Assembly (NCBI GenBank): GCA_910588215.1 | Contig: CAJUQJ010000001.1 | Location: forward strand, 124,001 to 188,000 | DNA from: an uncultured Lachnospiraceae bacterium | GTDB lineage: Bacteria; Bacillota; Clostridia; Lachnospirales; Lachnospiraceae | Length of the DNA: 64,000 nt | Direction: 5' to 3' | Position numbers and translations under genes: made by a program | Notes under the pieces: generated by a model | Databases searched by the model: none | The model's input: only the letters and a program-made list of their open reading frames with translations | What the model was told of the DNA's origin: nothing | Shown: piece after piece, positions 1 to 7,859 of the stretch | How the letters are laid out: each line of letters begins with the position of its first letter | Position numbering within the stretch: the first letter of the stretch is position 1

Positions 1-993
1 TCTACGGTCAGCGGTATCCAGGGTACCGGATTGGGTATGGCCATCACCAAGAATATTGTGGATATGATGAACGGGACGATCGAAGTGGAGAGTGAACTGG
101 GCGAAGGTTCTACCTTTACGGTTTCCTTTACCTTCCAGATCAGGGAGAAGGAGAAGGAAGAACAGGACATTCCGGAATTGAAAAACTGCAGGGCACTGGT
201 GGTGGATGATGATTTCAACACCTGTGACAGTGTTTCCTATATGCTTGGGCAGATCGGACTTCGCGCAGAGTGGACGTTGTCCGGCAAGGAGGCGGTGCTT
301 CGCACGAAGCAGGCCAGCATGCGTAAGGACGGTTATCTGGTGTATATCATTGACTGGCTGCTGCCGGATATGAACGGTATCGAGGTGACCAGGAGAGTCA
401 GACAGATGATGGGAGACGATGTGCCGGTCATCGTCCTGACGGCTTATGATTGGTCGGACATTGAGGAAGAGGCTAAAGAAGCCGGTGTTACGGCTTTTTG
501 CAGCAAGCCGCTGTTCATGTCGGAACTGCGTGACTGCCTGCGCACTGTCATTGGTCTGGAAGAGGCGGATGAAGTGGAACAGGTGAGCGGGACGGTGCAG
601 TTTAAGGCAGGGAGGATCCTGTTAGCTGAGGACAATGAGTTGAATCAAGAGATCGCCGTAGAGATACTGGATAGTGCCGGCTTCAAGACAGAGGTTGCGG
701 AGAACGGGAAGATTGCAGTGGAGATGTTAGAGAAATCCAGTCCGGGATATTACCAGCTGGTACTGATGGATGTACAGATGCCCGTGATGAACGGTTACGA
801 GGCAGTGAGAGAGATCAGACAGCTGGAGAACCAGAAGCTTGCTTCGGTACCGGTGATCGCCATGACTGCCAATGCTTTCGAGGAGGATAAGCAGGAGGCG
901 CTGCGCAATGGCATGGACGGTCATATCGCGAAGCCGATCAACATAGAGATTCTGTTCAATACGTTGAACAAAGTATTGTCAAAAGCACAGTGA
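1..993 (+). CDS. Hybrid sensor histidine kinase, C-terminal part (left-truncated)
   Basis: The reading frame is open from the first base, so the N-terminal sensor and dimerisation parts lie outside the window. The visible protein opens with the end of a HATPase_c domain: the G2 box GTGLGMAI and the following ES.LGEGSTF strand. Two receiver domains follow. The first starts at ALVVDDD and has its likely phospho-Asp in YIIDWLLPDMNG; the second starts at RILLAEDN and has its likely phospho-Asp in LVLMDVQMPVMNG. Each ends with the conserved Lys (CSKPL, IAKPI). No Hpt domain is attached, so the separate Hpt protein at 2577-2924 is a plausible phosphorelay partner (inference). The input signal cannot be seen. 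Confidence 0.93.
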   Translation, partial: STVSGIQGTGLGMAITKNIVDMMNGTIEVESELGEGSTFTVSFTFQIREKEKEEQDIPELKNCRALVVDDDFNTCDSVSYMLGQIGLRAEWTLSGKEAVLRTKQASMRKDGYLVYIIDWLLPDMNGIEVTRRVRQMMGDDVPVIVLTAYDWSDIEEEAKEAGVTAFCSKPLFMSELRDCLRTVIGLEEADEVEQVSGTVQFKAGRILLAEDNELNQEIAVEILDSAGFKTEVAENGKIAVEMLEKSSPGYYQLVLMDVQMPVMNGYEAVREIRQLENQKLASVPVIAMTANAFEEDKQEALRNGMDGHIAKPINIEILFNTLNKVLSKAQ

Positions 994-1010
994 AATGAGA
1001 ACGTGGTAAT

Positions 1011-1055
1011 TGTTACTGTTTACGGCGCCCTGCACCTCGCTGCAGGGCATCCGGC
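1011..1055 (+). repeat. 45-bp repeat, inverted copy of part of the mobile element at 51324-51570
   Basis: This segment matches the reverse complement of 51507-51551 at 41 of 45 positions by eye. It contains the hairpin CCCTGCA-N6-TGCAGGG. It lies just after the kinase stop codon and before the terminator, so it may be a fragment of the element or a separate module that the element also carries. Confidence 0.75.
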
Positions 1056-1080
1056 TAAGAAGTTTCCTGTTATGACAGAT

Positions 1081-1123
1081 AAAGGGGAACCGTGCACTTA
1101 CAGTGCGGACGGTTCCCCTTTTG
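1081..1123. terminator. Bidirectional intrinsic terminator between convergent genes
   Basis: A 12-bp stem (AAAGGGGAACCG with CGGTTCCCCTTT) encloses a smaller GCACT/AGTGC hairpin. It is flanked by A and T runs, as expected for termination on both strands. It sits between the kinase on the plus strand and the hemerythrin gene on the minus strand. Confidence 0.85.
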
Positions 1124-1131
1124 TCGTAAGC

Positions 1132-2025
1132 TTATTGTTGAATAGTATCGATGCACATGGCGATATAGCCGCGGTTGTCAACGTTGAACAGTAGGCTGCA
1201 GGCTGGCGCCTGCTTATAGAAAATCTTGGAAAACTGATCAAAGGTCAGAAAATCGGATTTGGACAACGTATATTTGACATTGTTAGGAAAATACTTATAC
1301 AAGTAATCGACCAGCTGTATCGAGAGCATCTTCATAGCGTCAATGACTGTCCGGTCAATCCGCCTGATGTCCATATCAAGAATATTATTCAAGGTAAGGA
1401 TCGCTACCGATTCCTCGAAAACAAGATGGATCTGTTGCTTTTGCTCAGACTTATGGCTGTAAGTCAGTCGGTAGCAGAGCGGTTTGCCAACCTTGAAGCC
1501 CTCGCCGCCATAATGCTGGCTGACAAGCTGGATCGGTGCACGGCTCATGGACTTTAACCCTTGCGTGGTCGCTTTGATGATAGATTCCATCTTGTCGTCG
1601 GAAGAAGTATGTACCCATTTGTTGGCGTTGCGCCCGGTGATGGCGCGATCCTCGACCATGATATGGCCGGTGAGCCATCCGACACAGATGCCGATGAAAT
1701 GCTGAACGGATTCGATGGAATAATTCTGATCGTCCAGCTCTGCTTCCAGAGCAGGCAGAGTCTTATCGCGGAGATTATCATGAAGGCTCTTGTGCATGGG
1801 TAGTCCTGCATATGCAATGGACTGCATATAAGCCTCTTCTTCTGCAAAATGTTTGATGGTGTAGCTTTTGAAGTACTTGATGCCTTCTTTACAGGCGTGC
1901 TGCTGTTTTGCCGGATTCTCGGTGAAGGCGATCAGTTTGTTCACGATTGAAAAAAGTTTCTGGTGGGCTTTGTCGATTTCATCCACACCCAGATTAAAAC
2001 GGTCATTCCATTTAATTTCTGACAT
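1132..2025 (-). CDS. Bacteriohemerythrin-type protein with extra C-terminal domain
   Basis: The first ~140 residues form a hemerythrin-like four-helix domain that binds a di-iron centre and O2. The ligand pattern is visible: H in DKAHQKLF, the pair HFAEEE, the HKSLH segment and HIMVEDR. Typical bacteriohemerythrins are ~135-150 aa. This one is ~297 aa, with a C-terminal half (from about GLKSMSRAPIQ) that I do not recognise, although its LNNILDMDIRRID...AMKMLSIQLVDYL region recalls small chemotaxis-type domains. I chose the ATG at 2025 (MSEIKW) because an upstream ATG at 2034 lies only 1 base from the Shine-Dalgarno. It is transcribed away from the Hpt gene and towards the kinase; a role in oxygen or redox sensing is inference. 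Confidence 0.85.
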   Translation of the reverse strand: MSEIKWNDRFNLGVDEIDKAHQKLFSIVNKLIAFTENPAKQQHACKEGIKYFKSYTIKHFAEEEAYMQSIAYAGLPMHKSLHDNLRDKTLPALEAELDDQNYSIESVQHFIGICVGWLTGHIMVEDRAITGRNANKWVHTSSDDKMESIIKATTQGLKSMSRAPIQLVSQHYGGEGFKVGKPLCYRLTYSHKSEQKQQIHLVFEESVAILTLNNILDMDIRRIDRTVIDAMKMLSIQLVDYLYKYFPNNVKYTLSKSDFLTFDQFSKIFYKQAPACSLLFNVDNRGYIAMCIDTIQQ

Positions 2026-2035
2026 GGTTTCCATT

Positions 2036-2059
2036 CTCCTTATCTCCTTATCTCCTTAT
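2036..2059 (-). promoter_or_regulatory. Triplicated Shine-Dalgarno octamer upstream of the hemerythrin gene
   Basis: Three exact tandem copies of an 8-bp unit (plus strand CTCCTTAT; minus strand ATAAGGAG) lie just before the start codon. Each copy contains AAGGAG. Only the last is at usable distance (about 10 bases from the ATG at 2025). Tandem copies of this kind can gain or lose units by slippage. Confidence 0.7.
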
Positions 2060-2106
2060 CGCTTTAGTATAGCCTGCCGCTTGGCGGGCCGCATGGCCAT
2101 CCATGC

Positions 2107-2129
2107 TATGAAAGTCGAAGACTTTCATA
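2107..2129. other. 10-bp perfect hairpin
   Basis: TATGAAAGTC and GACTTTCATA are separated by GAA. It lies between the hemerythrin start and the mobile element copy. There is no T run, so it is not a clear terminator; its role is unknown. Confidence 0.5.
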
Positions 2130-2139
2130 ATAAAATTGT

Positions 2140-2336
2140 TCCACCTGTGCGGTTGGAAGCTCCAAAGAGCATCCAACCTGACTTCCGCATTCGCAAAACC
2201 CGTGCTTATGCACTCCTGCGTCTGCTTACGCATCCGCGTTTTACTCATTTGGAAGTGGGTTGTTAATCCAACGAGTTGTCTGTATTTCCATAAACGGCAT
2301 ACAGACAACTCGTTGGATTACAACCGCACAGGTGGA
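2140..2336. mobile_element. MITE-like element, copy 1, with 6-bp target duplication
   Basis: The element is 197 bp and its ends are perfect 16-bp inverted repeats (TCCACCTGTGCGGTTG and its complement). It is flanked by direct repeats AATTGT at 2134-2139 and 2337-2342. It shares about 115 bp with copy 2 at 51324-51570, including the nested-hairpin core at 2193-2244. Copy 1 alone carries a perfect 21-bp hairpin (arms 2265-2285 and 2299-2319). No reading frame of plausible length lies inside, so any movement would depend on a transposase elsewhere. The rest of the gap 2026-2576 holds nothing else I can name beyond the Hpt gene's upstream region. Confidence 0.85.
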
Positions 2337-2576
2337 AATTGTTGCAGGAACATAACCGGGAAGGGGCTGTTATGTCAAGAACATACATGCAACAACTTGA
2401 TTTTACCATGCTGTCAGAGATTTCTCAATGGAGTAAAATGAGAGAATAATCTTGCAGAAAACACTTGCCATTTGTGCAAAAACAACGTAATCTAAAAAGG
2501 AAAGGTTCTATTCCACCGAAGGTGAAATGATTTACCGAAGGTAAAATAAAGAAAAGTCAGAATAAGGGGACGAGTA

Positions 2577-2924
2577 ATGAAAGAAAAATTACAGACAGTT
2601 GGTGTAAAATATGATGAGGTGCTCAAGCGCTTTATGGGGAAAGAAGATTTTTATCTGAGAATGTTGAAGAAATTTCTCGATGACAAGAATTATGAAGGAC
2701 TAAAGGCAGCGGTAGCGGAGAAGCGATGGACTGATGCATTTACATTTGCCCATACGGTGAAAGGCTTATGCGGGAATCTGGGTCTGGACGGCATACTGGA
2801 ATATGTGGCTCCGTTGACGGATGAGGTGCGGTCAGAACCTTACGATGAGGAGAAGATCATGGATTATATGGAGCAGGTGGCGAGAATGTACGAGGAGACG
2901 CGGGAAGTGATCCTGTCGTTATAA
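2577..2924 (+). CDS. Hpt (histidine phosphotransfer) domain protein
   Basis: This is a stand-alone 115-residue Hpt protein, a helical bundle that passes phosphate between receiver domains in a multistep phosphorelay. The signature AHTVKGLCGNLG is intact, with the phospho-accepting His at residue 59. The length is typical for a single Hpt domain, with no extra catalytic part. It lies about 1.6 kb downstream of a two-receiver hybrid kinase that lacks its own Hpt domain, making it the obvious candidate partner (inference). The start codon is ATG 8 bases after AGGGGACGAG. A terminator follows. Confidence 0.9.
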   Translation: MKEKLQTVGVKYDEVLKRFMGKEDFYLRMLKKFLDDKNYEGLKAAVAEKRWTDAFTFAHTVKGLCGNLGLDGILEYVAPLTDEVRSEPYDEEKIMDYMEQVARMYEETREVILSL

Positions 2925-2952
2925 GTATCGGGAATCGACATAATAGGGTAGA

Positions 2953-2978
2953 GGGCAGGCCGATGGGTCTGCCTTTTA
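2953..2978 (+). terminator. Intrinsic terminator after the Hpt gene
   Basis: The stem GGCAGGCC/GGTCTGCC (with one G:U pair) and a GATG-type loop are followed by TTTTATT. The rest of 2979-3221 holds no feature I can support. Confidence 0.75.
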
Positions 2979-3221
2979 TTGCCGACAAGAAATCCAGCTG
3001 AGATTCAGATAACTTTTGCATACCTTGAAGAAAACTTTGATATCCTTAAGCCAAGATACTTATAAGTGCATATGTTATGAATATGACAGCCGTGGGAATC
3101 TGACAGGGGCATATGAGGGCTGACATTTGGAGTTGAGGAATTATTTAACATGTCGTTAGAAATGTTGTGACGCTGTCTGAGTAAAGCTGGTGGGGATGGC
3201 GTTTAAGGTCTTTGGGGAGAT

Positions 3222-4007
3222 GTGACGACAGAGAAAGGAATGCAGGATCAGATGGGAAAGAGGATGATGAGTTTATTTTGTATATTGGGAGCGATTTTTT
3301 GTTTTACCTACTGTGCGCTGGTGTTTATGCTCAGATCCGGCAGCAGGTTCTATCTTGTATGGGCGGCAGGGGGTATCTGCCTGGTGATCCTGGCCTGCAT
3401 GCTGCATTATGGACTGTGGGATCGGGTGCCGCTTATACTTAGGCGTATCTTCTGCGTGCTCGTGGCAGTAGGTGCGGTACTGTTCGTGATCGTAGAGGGC
3501 TGTATCATCAGTCACTATCGGGATAAGGGAGAAGAGGATATGGATTATATCATCGTTCTGGGTGCGCAGATGAAGGAGAAGGGGCCCAGCGCGGTGCTGC
3601 AATTTCGTCTGGATGCGGCATATGAGTATCTGCTGCACAATGAGGAGACGATCTGTATCGTGTCCGGCGGACAGGGGAGGAATGAGCCCTGCAGCGAGGC
3701 AGAGGGAATGTATTCATATCTTACGGAAAAGGGGATCGCGCCGGAGCGGATCCTCCGGGAAGAACGGTCTACGGATACGTCAGAGAACATCGCTTACAGT
3801 GCGGAGCTGATCGGACGCACGGATGTCAGTGTGGGGATCGTCACCAACAACTTCCACGTGTTCCGCGGTCTCCATCTGGCCAGGGCAGCCGGGTTTGAGA
3901 ATGTATGCGGTATCGCGGCGCGCTCCAATGTTTATTTCCAGCTGAACAACATGGTGCGCGAGTTTTTTGGAGTTTTGAAGGATTTTATATTTGGGAATTT
4001 TTCGTAA
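3222..4007 (+). CDS. Membrane protein with DUF218 (YdcF/SanA/ElyC-like) domain
   Basis: Three hydrophobic segments in the first ~90 residues are followed by a DUF218 domain. That domain opens with DYIIVLGAQ and continues with the conserved stretches CIVSGGQG, SEAEGMYSYL, STDTSENI and VTNNFHVFRG. Family members (YdcF, SanA, ElyC) are linked to envelope integrity, but their biochemistry is poorly defined. Length (~250-261 aa) suits the membrane-bound form. The start is uncertain: the GTG at 3222 has GGGGAGA directly before it (tight spacing), while ATGs at 3240 and 3252 follow weaker sites. It is preceded by a terminator and appears to be transcribed alone. Confidence 0.85.
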   Translation: MTTEKGMQDQMGKRMMSLFCILGAIFCFTYCALVFMLRSGSRFYLVWAAGGICLVILACMLHYGLWDRVPLILRRIFCVLVAVGAVLFVIVEGCIISHYRDKGEEDMDYIIVLGAQMKEKGPSAVLQFRLDAAYEYLLHNEETICIVSGGQGRNEPCSEAEGMYSYLTEKGIAPERILREERSTDTSENIAYSAELIGRTDVSVGIVTNNFHVFRGLHLARAAGFENVCGIAARSNVYFQLNNMVREFFGVLKDFIFGNFS

Positions 4008-4089
4008 AAAATATTTCTGTTAGATTGGATTTGCAGTGGAGATATGGTATCATAATGTAGGATATGGGTATTTAGTAGCAGTATAGGGC

Positions 4090-5220
4090 ATGTTGAGAAC
4101 AGAAGAAGGATTTAAGAAAGCGACGATAGATAAATTGAAGAACAAACATACAAAGTTGGCCGGCCATAGCGGCCGGAGGCAGTTCGCGCAGTACGCGGCG
4201 GTGCTTTTTACGGCGGCGGCGCTGCTTGCAGGCTGTGGCAAGCAGGAGCAGTTAAGTTATACGAAGCAGGGTATGAATGCGGTAGAGGCGCTGGAATATG
4301 AGGAAGCGCTGGGATATTTTGAGACCGGTCTGGACAAGGGTGAGGACAAGCGGGCAATCTACCGCGGCATGGGCCTGGCGTTTATGGGAATGACGCATTA
4401 TGAGGATGCGATCCTTTATCTGGAGGCGGCGCTGCATGAGAGCGGCGGCCGTGTGGAGGATATGGATTTTGACATTAATTACTATCTTGCCACGGCGTAT
4501 TATAAGAGTGGACGGGCCGAGGATGCGGTGAGTGCTTACGATGCGATCCTGGCGCTTCGGCCGAAGGAGAAGGACGCCTTCTACCTGCGGGGGTATGTGA
4601 AATTGTCCCGGAATGAGTTTGAAGCGGCTCAGAAGGACTTTGAAGCGGCTGCAGCGTTGGATGACAAGGACTATGACCAGTTGATCCGTATCTACACGGC
4701 GCTGGAGGAATACGGTTATAAAGAGGCCGGTATGGTCTACCTGCAGAAAGTGATGGCGCAGAACGAGAAGTCCATTTCCGATTACGATATGGGCCGTATG
4801 TGCTATTATATGGGTGACTATGAGAAGGCCAGAGACTATCTTTCCAGGCTGGAGACGGCGAAGGATTACGGCGCGGCGCTGTATCTGGGCAGGACCTATG
4901 AAGCGTTGGGAGATTATAATTACGCTTCCAGCATCTATGCTGCATTTACGGAGAACGATCAGAGCAGGGCAGAGATCTACAATCAGCTGGGACTGTGCAG
5001 GATGCAGATGAAGGAATACAGTGCGGCGCTGGAAGCTTTTCAGGCGGCTATGAACATCGAGGATAACGGGATGATGCAGAGCCTTAAGTTCAATGAAGTA
5101 GTGGCGTATGAGTATATGGGAGATTTTAAGACGGCGTCTGCGCTACTGAACAGTTATCTGAAGTCCTATCCGGACGATGCGGCGGCGAAGCGGGAATATG
5201 AGTTCCTGCGGACGAGATAA
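4090..5220 (+). CDS. TPR-repeat lipoprotein
   Basis: The 376-residue protein has a lipobox LLAGC (Cys49), preceded by a hydrophobic stretch and an unusually long basic N-terminal region, so the true start may be further in. After the Cys it consists of consecutive tetratricopeptide repeats, visible as recurring A..Y..AL.YFE, AYYKSGRAEDAVSAYDAIL, LGLCRMQMKEYSAALEAFQAA units. TPR solenoids bind protein partners, and the lipid anchor would place it on the outer face of the cytoplasmic membrane. No catalytic domain is present. The partner is unknown and the neighbours do not suggest one. Confidence 0.85.
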   Translation: MLRTEEGFKKATIDKLKNKHTKLAGHSGRRQFAQYAAVLFTAAALLAGCGKQEQLSYTKQGMNAVEALEYEEALGYFETGLDKGEDKRAIYRGMGLAFMGMTHYEDAILYLEAALHESGGRVEDMDFDINYYLATAYYKSGRAEDAVSAYDAILALRPKEKDAFYLRGYVKLSRNEFEAAQKDFEAAAALDDKDYDQLIRIYTALEEYGYKEAGMVYLQKVMAQNEKSISDYDMGRMCYYMGDYEKARDYLSRLETAKDYGAALYLGRTYEALGDYNYASSIYAAFTENDQSRAEIYNQLGLCRMQMKEYSAALEAFQAAMNIEDNGMMQSLKFNEVVAYEYMGDFKTASALLNSYLKSYPDDAAAKREYEFLRTR

Positions 5221-5272
5221 GGGCGATCTTAAGGTTGCTTTTACGGGCAATGTCAGGTATATGCATATACGG

Positions 5273-5298
5273 TGCATTCCGTGAGAACATGATTCAGG
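5273..5298 (+). repeat. 26-bp dispersed repeat (partner at 35295-35320, inverted)
   Basis: Matches the reverse complement of 35295-35320 at 25 of 26 positions. At 35 kb the same segment is part of a larger palindromic element (35201-35356), so this is probably a remnant of a related element between the lipoprotein and the Nudix gene. Confidence 0.7.
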
Positions 5299-5312
5299 CT
5301 GCTGTTTGTGGA

Positions 5313-5341
5313 TTGACAAGTAAAATAGCCGATGGTACTAT
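5313..5341 (+). promoter_or_regulatory. Sigma-A promoter of the Nudix-pyrF-pyrE group, with palindrome over -10
   Basis: TTGACA (5313-5318), a 17-bp spacer and TACTAT (5336-5341). A 7-bp inverted repeat, AAAATAG-N9-CTATTTT (about 5322-5344), straddles the spacer and -10 box and could be an operator. No pyrimidine attenuator (PyrR box) was recognised. Confidence 0.75.
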
Positions 5342-5374
5342 TTTAAATAATAAAAGGGAAGGTATGGTACGGGA

Positions 5375-5779
5375 ATGAACAATACTTATGTACGGGTTAA
5401 AGGTATTATCAAGAAGGGTGATGAGTATCTGGTGATCAGAAGATGTGTGGATGACCATATTCCGACCCCTTATGTATGGGAATTTATCGATGCGGAAGTA
5501 CAGCATGGCGAGGCGCCGGATGATACGGTGCTGCGTGCCATCGAGGAGTTGTTGTCAGTGGAAGGAGTTATCGAGAAGGTCGAGTATACGTGGTCGAACC
5601 TGCTGGGAGATACTCACTGCGTGGGGATAGCCTATCTGTGCTCTATTATGGAAGAGGACGAGGCGAATATCGTGCTGCCGGAAGATTACGTTGAATGGAA
5701 GTGGATCACCAGGGAGGAATTCCCGAAGTATATCGATAACACCTATGTATTACAGGATTTGGAGGGCAGAGTGCTGTGA
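5375..5779 (+). CDS. Nudix-fold protein with degenerate Nudix box
   Basis: A 134-residue protein with the Nudix fold signature around residues 43-66 (EVQHGEAPDDTVLRAIEELL). Against the consensus G-x5-E-x7-REUxEExGU, the central GE, the Arg and one Glu of the metal-binding helix remain. The first Gly, the Glu of 'RE' and the second Glu of 'EE' are replaced (D/A, A and L). Hydrolase activity is therefore doubtful; a binding or regulatory role is possible, as in other catalytically impaired Nudix proteins. Its stop overlaps the GTG start of pyrF by 4 bp (GTGA), so the two are translationally coupled and its substrate may be a nucleotide intermediate (inference). Confidence 0.82.
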   Translation: MNNTYVRVKGIIKKGDEYLVIRRCVDDHIPTPYVWEFIDAEVQHGEAPDDTVLRAIEELLSVEGVIEKVEYTWSNLLGDTHCVGIAYLCSIMEEDEANIVLPEDYVEWKWITREEFPKYIDNTYVLQDLEGRVL

Positions 5780-6729
5780 TCAATCAACTGGTAGATAAGA
5801 TCAAGAAGACGGGGGCGCCTATTGTGGCAGGTTTGGACCCGACGTTAAAATTTGTGCCGGAACACATTAAGAAGAAGGCTTTTGCAGAATACGGAGAGAC
5901 GATGAAAGGCGCGGCGGAAGCGGTCTGGCAGTATAATAAGGCTATCGTGGATGCTATCAGCGATCTGATTCCGGCGGTGAAGCCGCAGATTGCCATGTAT
6001 GAGCAGTTTGGCGTGGAAGGCATGATTGTTTTTCAGAGGACGGTGGAATACTGTAAGGAGAAGGGACTGGTGGTCATCGGCGACGTCAAGCGCGGTGATA
6101 TCGGTTCTACCTCAGAAGCTTATGCGGTAGGCCATTTGGGGCAGGTGCAGGTGGGCAGTACCCTGTGTAGAGGGTTTGACGAAGACTTTGTGACGGTGAA
6201 TCCATATCTTGGTTCCGATGGGGTGAAGCCTTTTATCAAGGTGTGCCAGGAAGAGAAGAAGGGGATCTTCGTCCTGGTGAAGACATCCAATCCCAGCAGC
6301 GGCGAGTTTCAGGACAGGCTGATCAAAGGCGTGGATGAGAAAGGAAGCGAGGAGCGGCCGCTGTATGAGGTCGTGGGAGAGCAGGTTGCGTCCTGGGGTG
6401 CAGAGTGCATGGGCGATTCCTACAGCTATGTGGGGGCCGTGGTAGGCGCTACGTATCCGGAACAGGGGAAGATCCTGCGTAAGATCATGCCGAAAGCTTA
6501 CATCCTGGTGCCGGGCTACGGCGCGCAGGGCGGCAAGGGCGCGGATCTGGTGCACTTCTTCAACGAAGACGGACTGGGTGCGATCATCAATTCGTCTCGG
6601 GGTATCATTGCCGCCTATCAGCAGGAAAAGTATGCAGGATACGGTGCGGAACATTTCGCGGACGCATCAAGGGCGGCGGTATTGGATATGAAAGAGGATA
6701 TTGCGCAGGCACTGGCAGCCAGAATCTGA
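5776..6729 (+). CDS. pyrF: Orotidine-5'-phosphate decarboxylase
   Basis: Catalyses the last step of UMP synthesis, decarboxylating OMP. At 317 aa it is the longer, type-2 form. GLDPT near the N-terminus and the catalytic lysine motif GDVKRGDIGST are present, as are the C-terminal phosphate-gripping segment VPGYGAQGG and INSSRGI. The GTG start at 5776 overlaps the preceding stop and has GGAGGGCAG upstream. pyrE follows after a 129-bp gap. Confidence 0.97.
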   Translation: MINQLVDKIKKTGAPIVAGLDPTLKFVPEHIKKKAFAEYGETMKGAAEAVWQYNKAIVDAISDLIPAVKPQIAMYEQFGVEGMIVFQRTVEYCKEKGLVVIGDVKRGDIGSTSEAYAVGHLGQVQVGSTLCRGFDEDFVTVNPYLGSDGVKPFIKVCQEEKKGIFVLVKTSNPSSGEFQDRLIKGVDEKGSEERPLYEVVGEQVASWGAECMGDSYSYVGAVVGATYPEQGKILRKIMPKAYILVPGYGAQGGKGADLVHFFNEDGLGAIINSSRGIIAAYQQEKYAGYGAEHFADASRAAVLDMKEDIAQALAARI

Positions 6730-6800
6730 AATTCTGCTCCTGCGTCGAAAGTATTCCTTCGGAAAACTTCGCGCAAAGCGCTTCGGAATGGAGCAAAATA
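6725..6800 (+). repeat. Leader-cassette repeat (class 1) between pyrF and pyrE
   Basis: Contains the two blocks seen upstream of other genes in this window: AAATTCTGCTC (6729-6739) and GCGCAAAGCGCTTCGGAATG (6771-6790). The second block forms a GCGC hairpin ending in a GGAATGGAG ribosome-binding-like sequence. Here it is not directly followed by a start codon. Confidence 0.7.
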
Positions 6801-6858
6801 AGCAAAAAGGCAGGAAGACAGCAGATCCGCAGGTTAATAGAGAAGAATGGAGTATAAG

Positions 6859-7536
6859 ATGGAAGCATACAAACAGGAATTTATTGAGTTCATGGTGGAT
6901 AGTCAGGTGCTCAAATTCGGCGATTTTACTTTAAAGAGCGGTCGAAAATCCCCCTTTTTCATGAATGCAGGAGCCTATGTGACAGGAGCGCAGCTGCGGA
7001 AATTGGGAGAGTACTATGCGAAGGCGATCCACGATCATTACGGTTTGGATTTCGACGTGTTGTTCGGGCCGGCCTATAAAGGGATTCCGCTTTCGGTAGC
7101 TACGACTATGGCGATCAGCGAGTTGTATGGCAGGGAAGTCAGATACTGTTCCAATAGGAAAGAAGTGAAGGATCACGGCGATACGGGTATTCTGCTGGGC
7201 AGCAAACTGAAAGATGGAGACAAGGTGGTGATCATCGAGGATGTGACCACTTCCGGTAAGTCGATCGAGGAAACTTTCCCGATCTTAAGACAGCAGGCCG
7301 ACGTGGAGATCAAGGGTCTGATGGTATCCTTAAATCGCATGGAGCGTGGGCTGGACAGTGAGAAGAGTGCGTTGCATGAGATCAAGGAGAAGTACGGATT
7401 CGAAGCAAATGCTATCGTGACGATGGAGGATGTGGTTAACTGCCTATACAATCAGCCGTATAAAGGAACGATCTATATTGACGATGCATTAAAGAGCGCG
7501 ATCGATGCATACTATGAGCAGTATGGAGCGAAGTGA
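6859..7536 (+). CDS. pyrE: Orotate phosphoribosyltransferase
   Basis: Makes OMP from orotate and PRPP, the step before PyrF. The PRPP-binding motif VVIIEDVTTSGKS is intact, and the N-terminal KFGDFTLKSGRKSPFF segment is typical of the ~225-residue clostridial form. I place the start at the ATG at 6859 (MEAYKQEF), because GGAG lies 6 bases before it. The upstream in-frame ATG at 6847 would overlap that site. It forms a small pyrimidine group with the Nudix gene and pyrF. Confidence 0.96.
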   Translation: MEAYKQEFIEFMVDSQVLKFGDFTLKSGRKSPFFMNAGAYVTGAQLRKLGEYYAKAIHDHYGLDFDVLFGPAYKGIPLSVATTMAISELYGREVRYCSNRKEVKDHGDTGILLGSKLKDGDKVVIIEDVTTSGKSIEETFPILRQQADVEIKGLMVSLNRMERGLDSEKSALHEIKEKYGFEANAIVTMEDVVNCLYNQPYKGTIYIDDALKSAIDAYYEQYGAK

Positions 7537-7557
7537 AGATTCCGTGCCTGAGAATGT

Positions 7558-7585
7558 GCAGACTGAGCAAGAATGGGGGATTAAG
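7558..7585 (+). repeat. Leader-cassette repeat (class 3)
   Basis: GAGCAAGAATGGGGGATTAAG directly precedes the ATG at 7586; 40370-40393 upstream of aroK is nearly the same (AAGCAAGAATGGGGGATTAAT). Both end in the same ribosome-binding-site arrangement although the genes are unrelated. Confidence 0.7.
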
Positions 7586-7738
7586 ATGGAAGAGAGAATC
7601 TATAAGGTGATGGGCGGCTCCGGTGCGCTCAATATTGCGGTGGGTGTGGTGTCGCTCGTAGTAGGTGTGGCCAGCGGTGTGCTTTTACTGATCAGCGGTG
7701 CCAAGTTGTTGGCTGGAAGAAGCAAAATTTTATTTTAA
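7586..7738 (+). CDS. Small hydrophobic protein (50 aa)
   Basis: A 50-residue protein: MEERIYKVMGGSG, then a hydrophobic, Gly/Val-rich hairpin-like stretch (IAVGVVSLVVGVASGVLLLISG) and a short basic tail. It is predicted to insert in the membrane. The start is chosen at 7586 because GGGGGATTAAG precedes it; the in-frame upstream region overlaps pyrE and does not look coding. No family is recognised. It lies next to another small membrane protein at 7860-8177. Confidence 0.65.
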   Translation: MEERIYKVMGGSGALNIAVGVVSLVVGVASGVLLLISGAKLLAGRSKILF

Positions 7739-7859
7739 ATGAGTGACAATTCAATCAGGTCTGCGCCTTTTTGGCGTGTGGCTTTAATGACAAATGGGTG
7801 TTTTCGGAGAAGACGAAGATACCCATTTCAAAATTGTGGATAGATAGGGAGTTTTGGCA

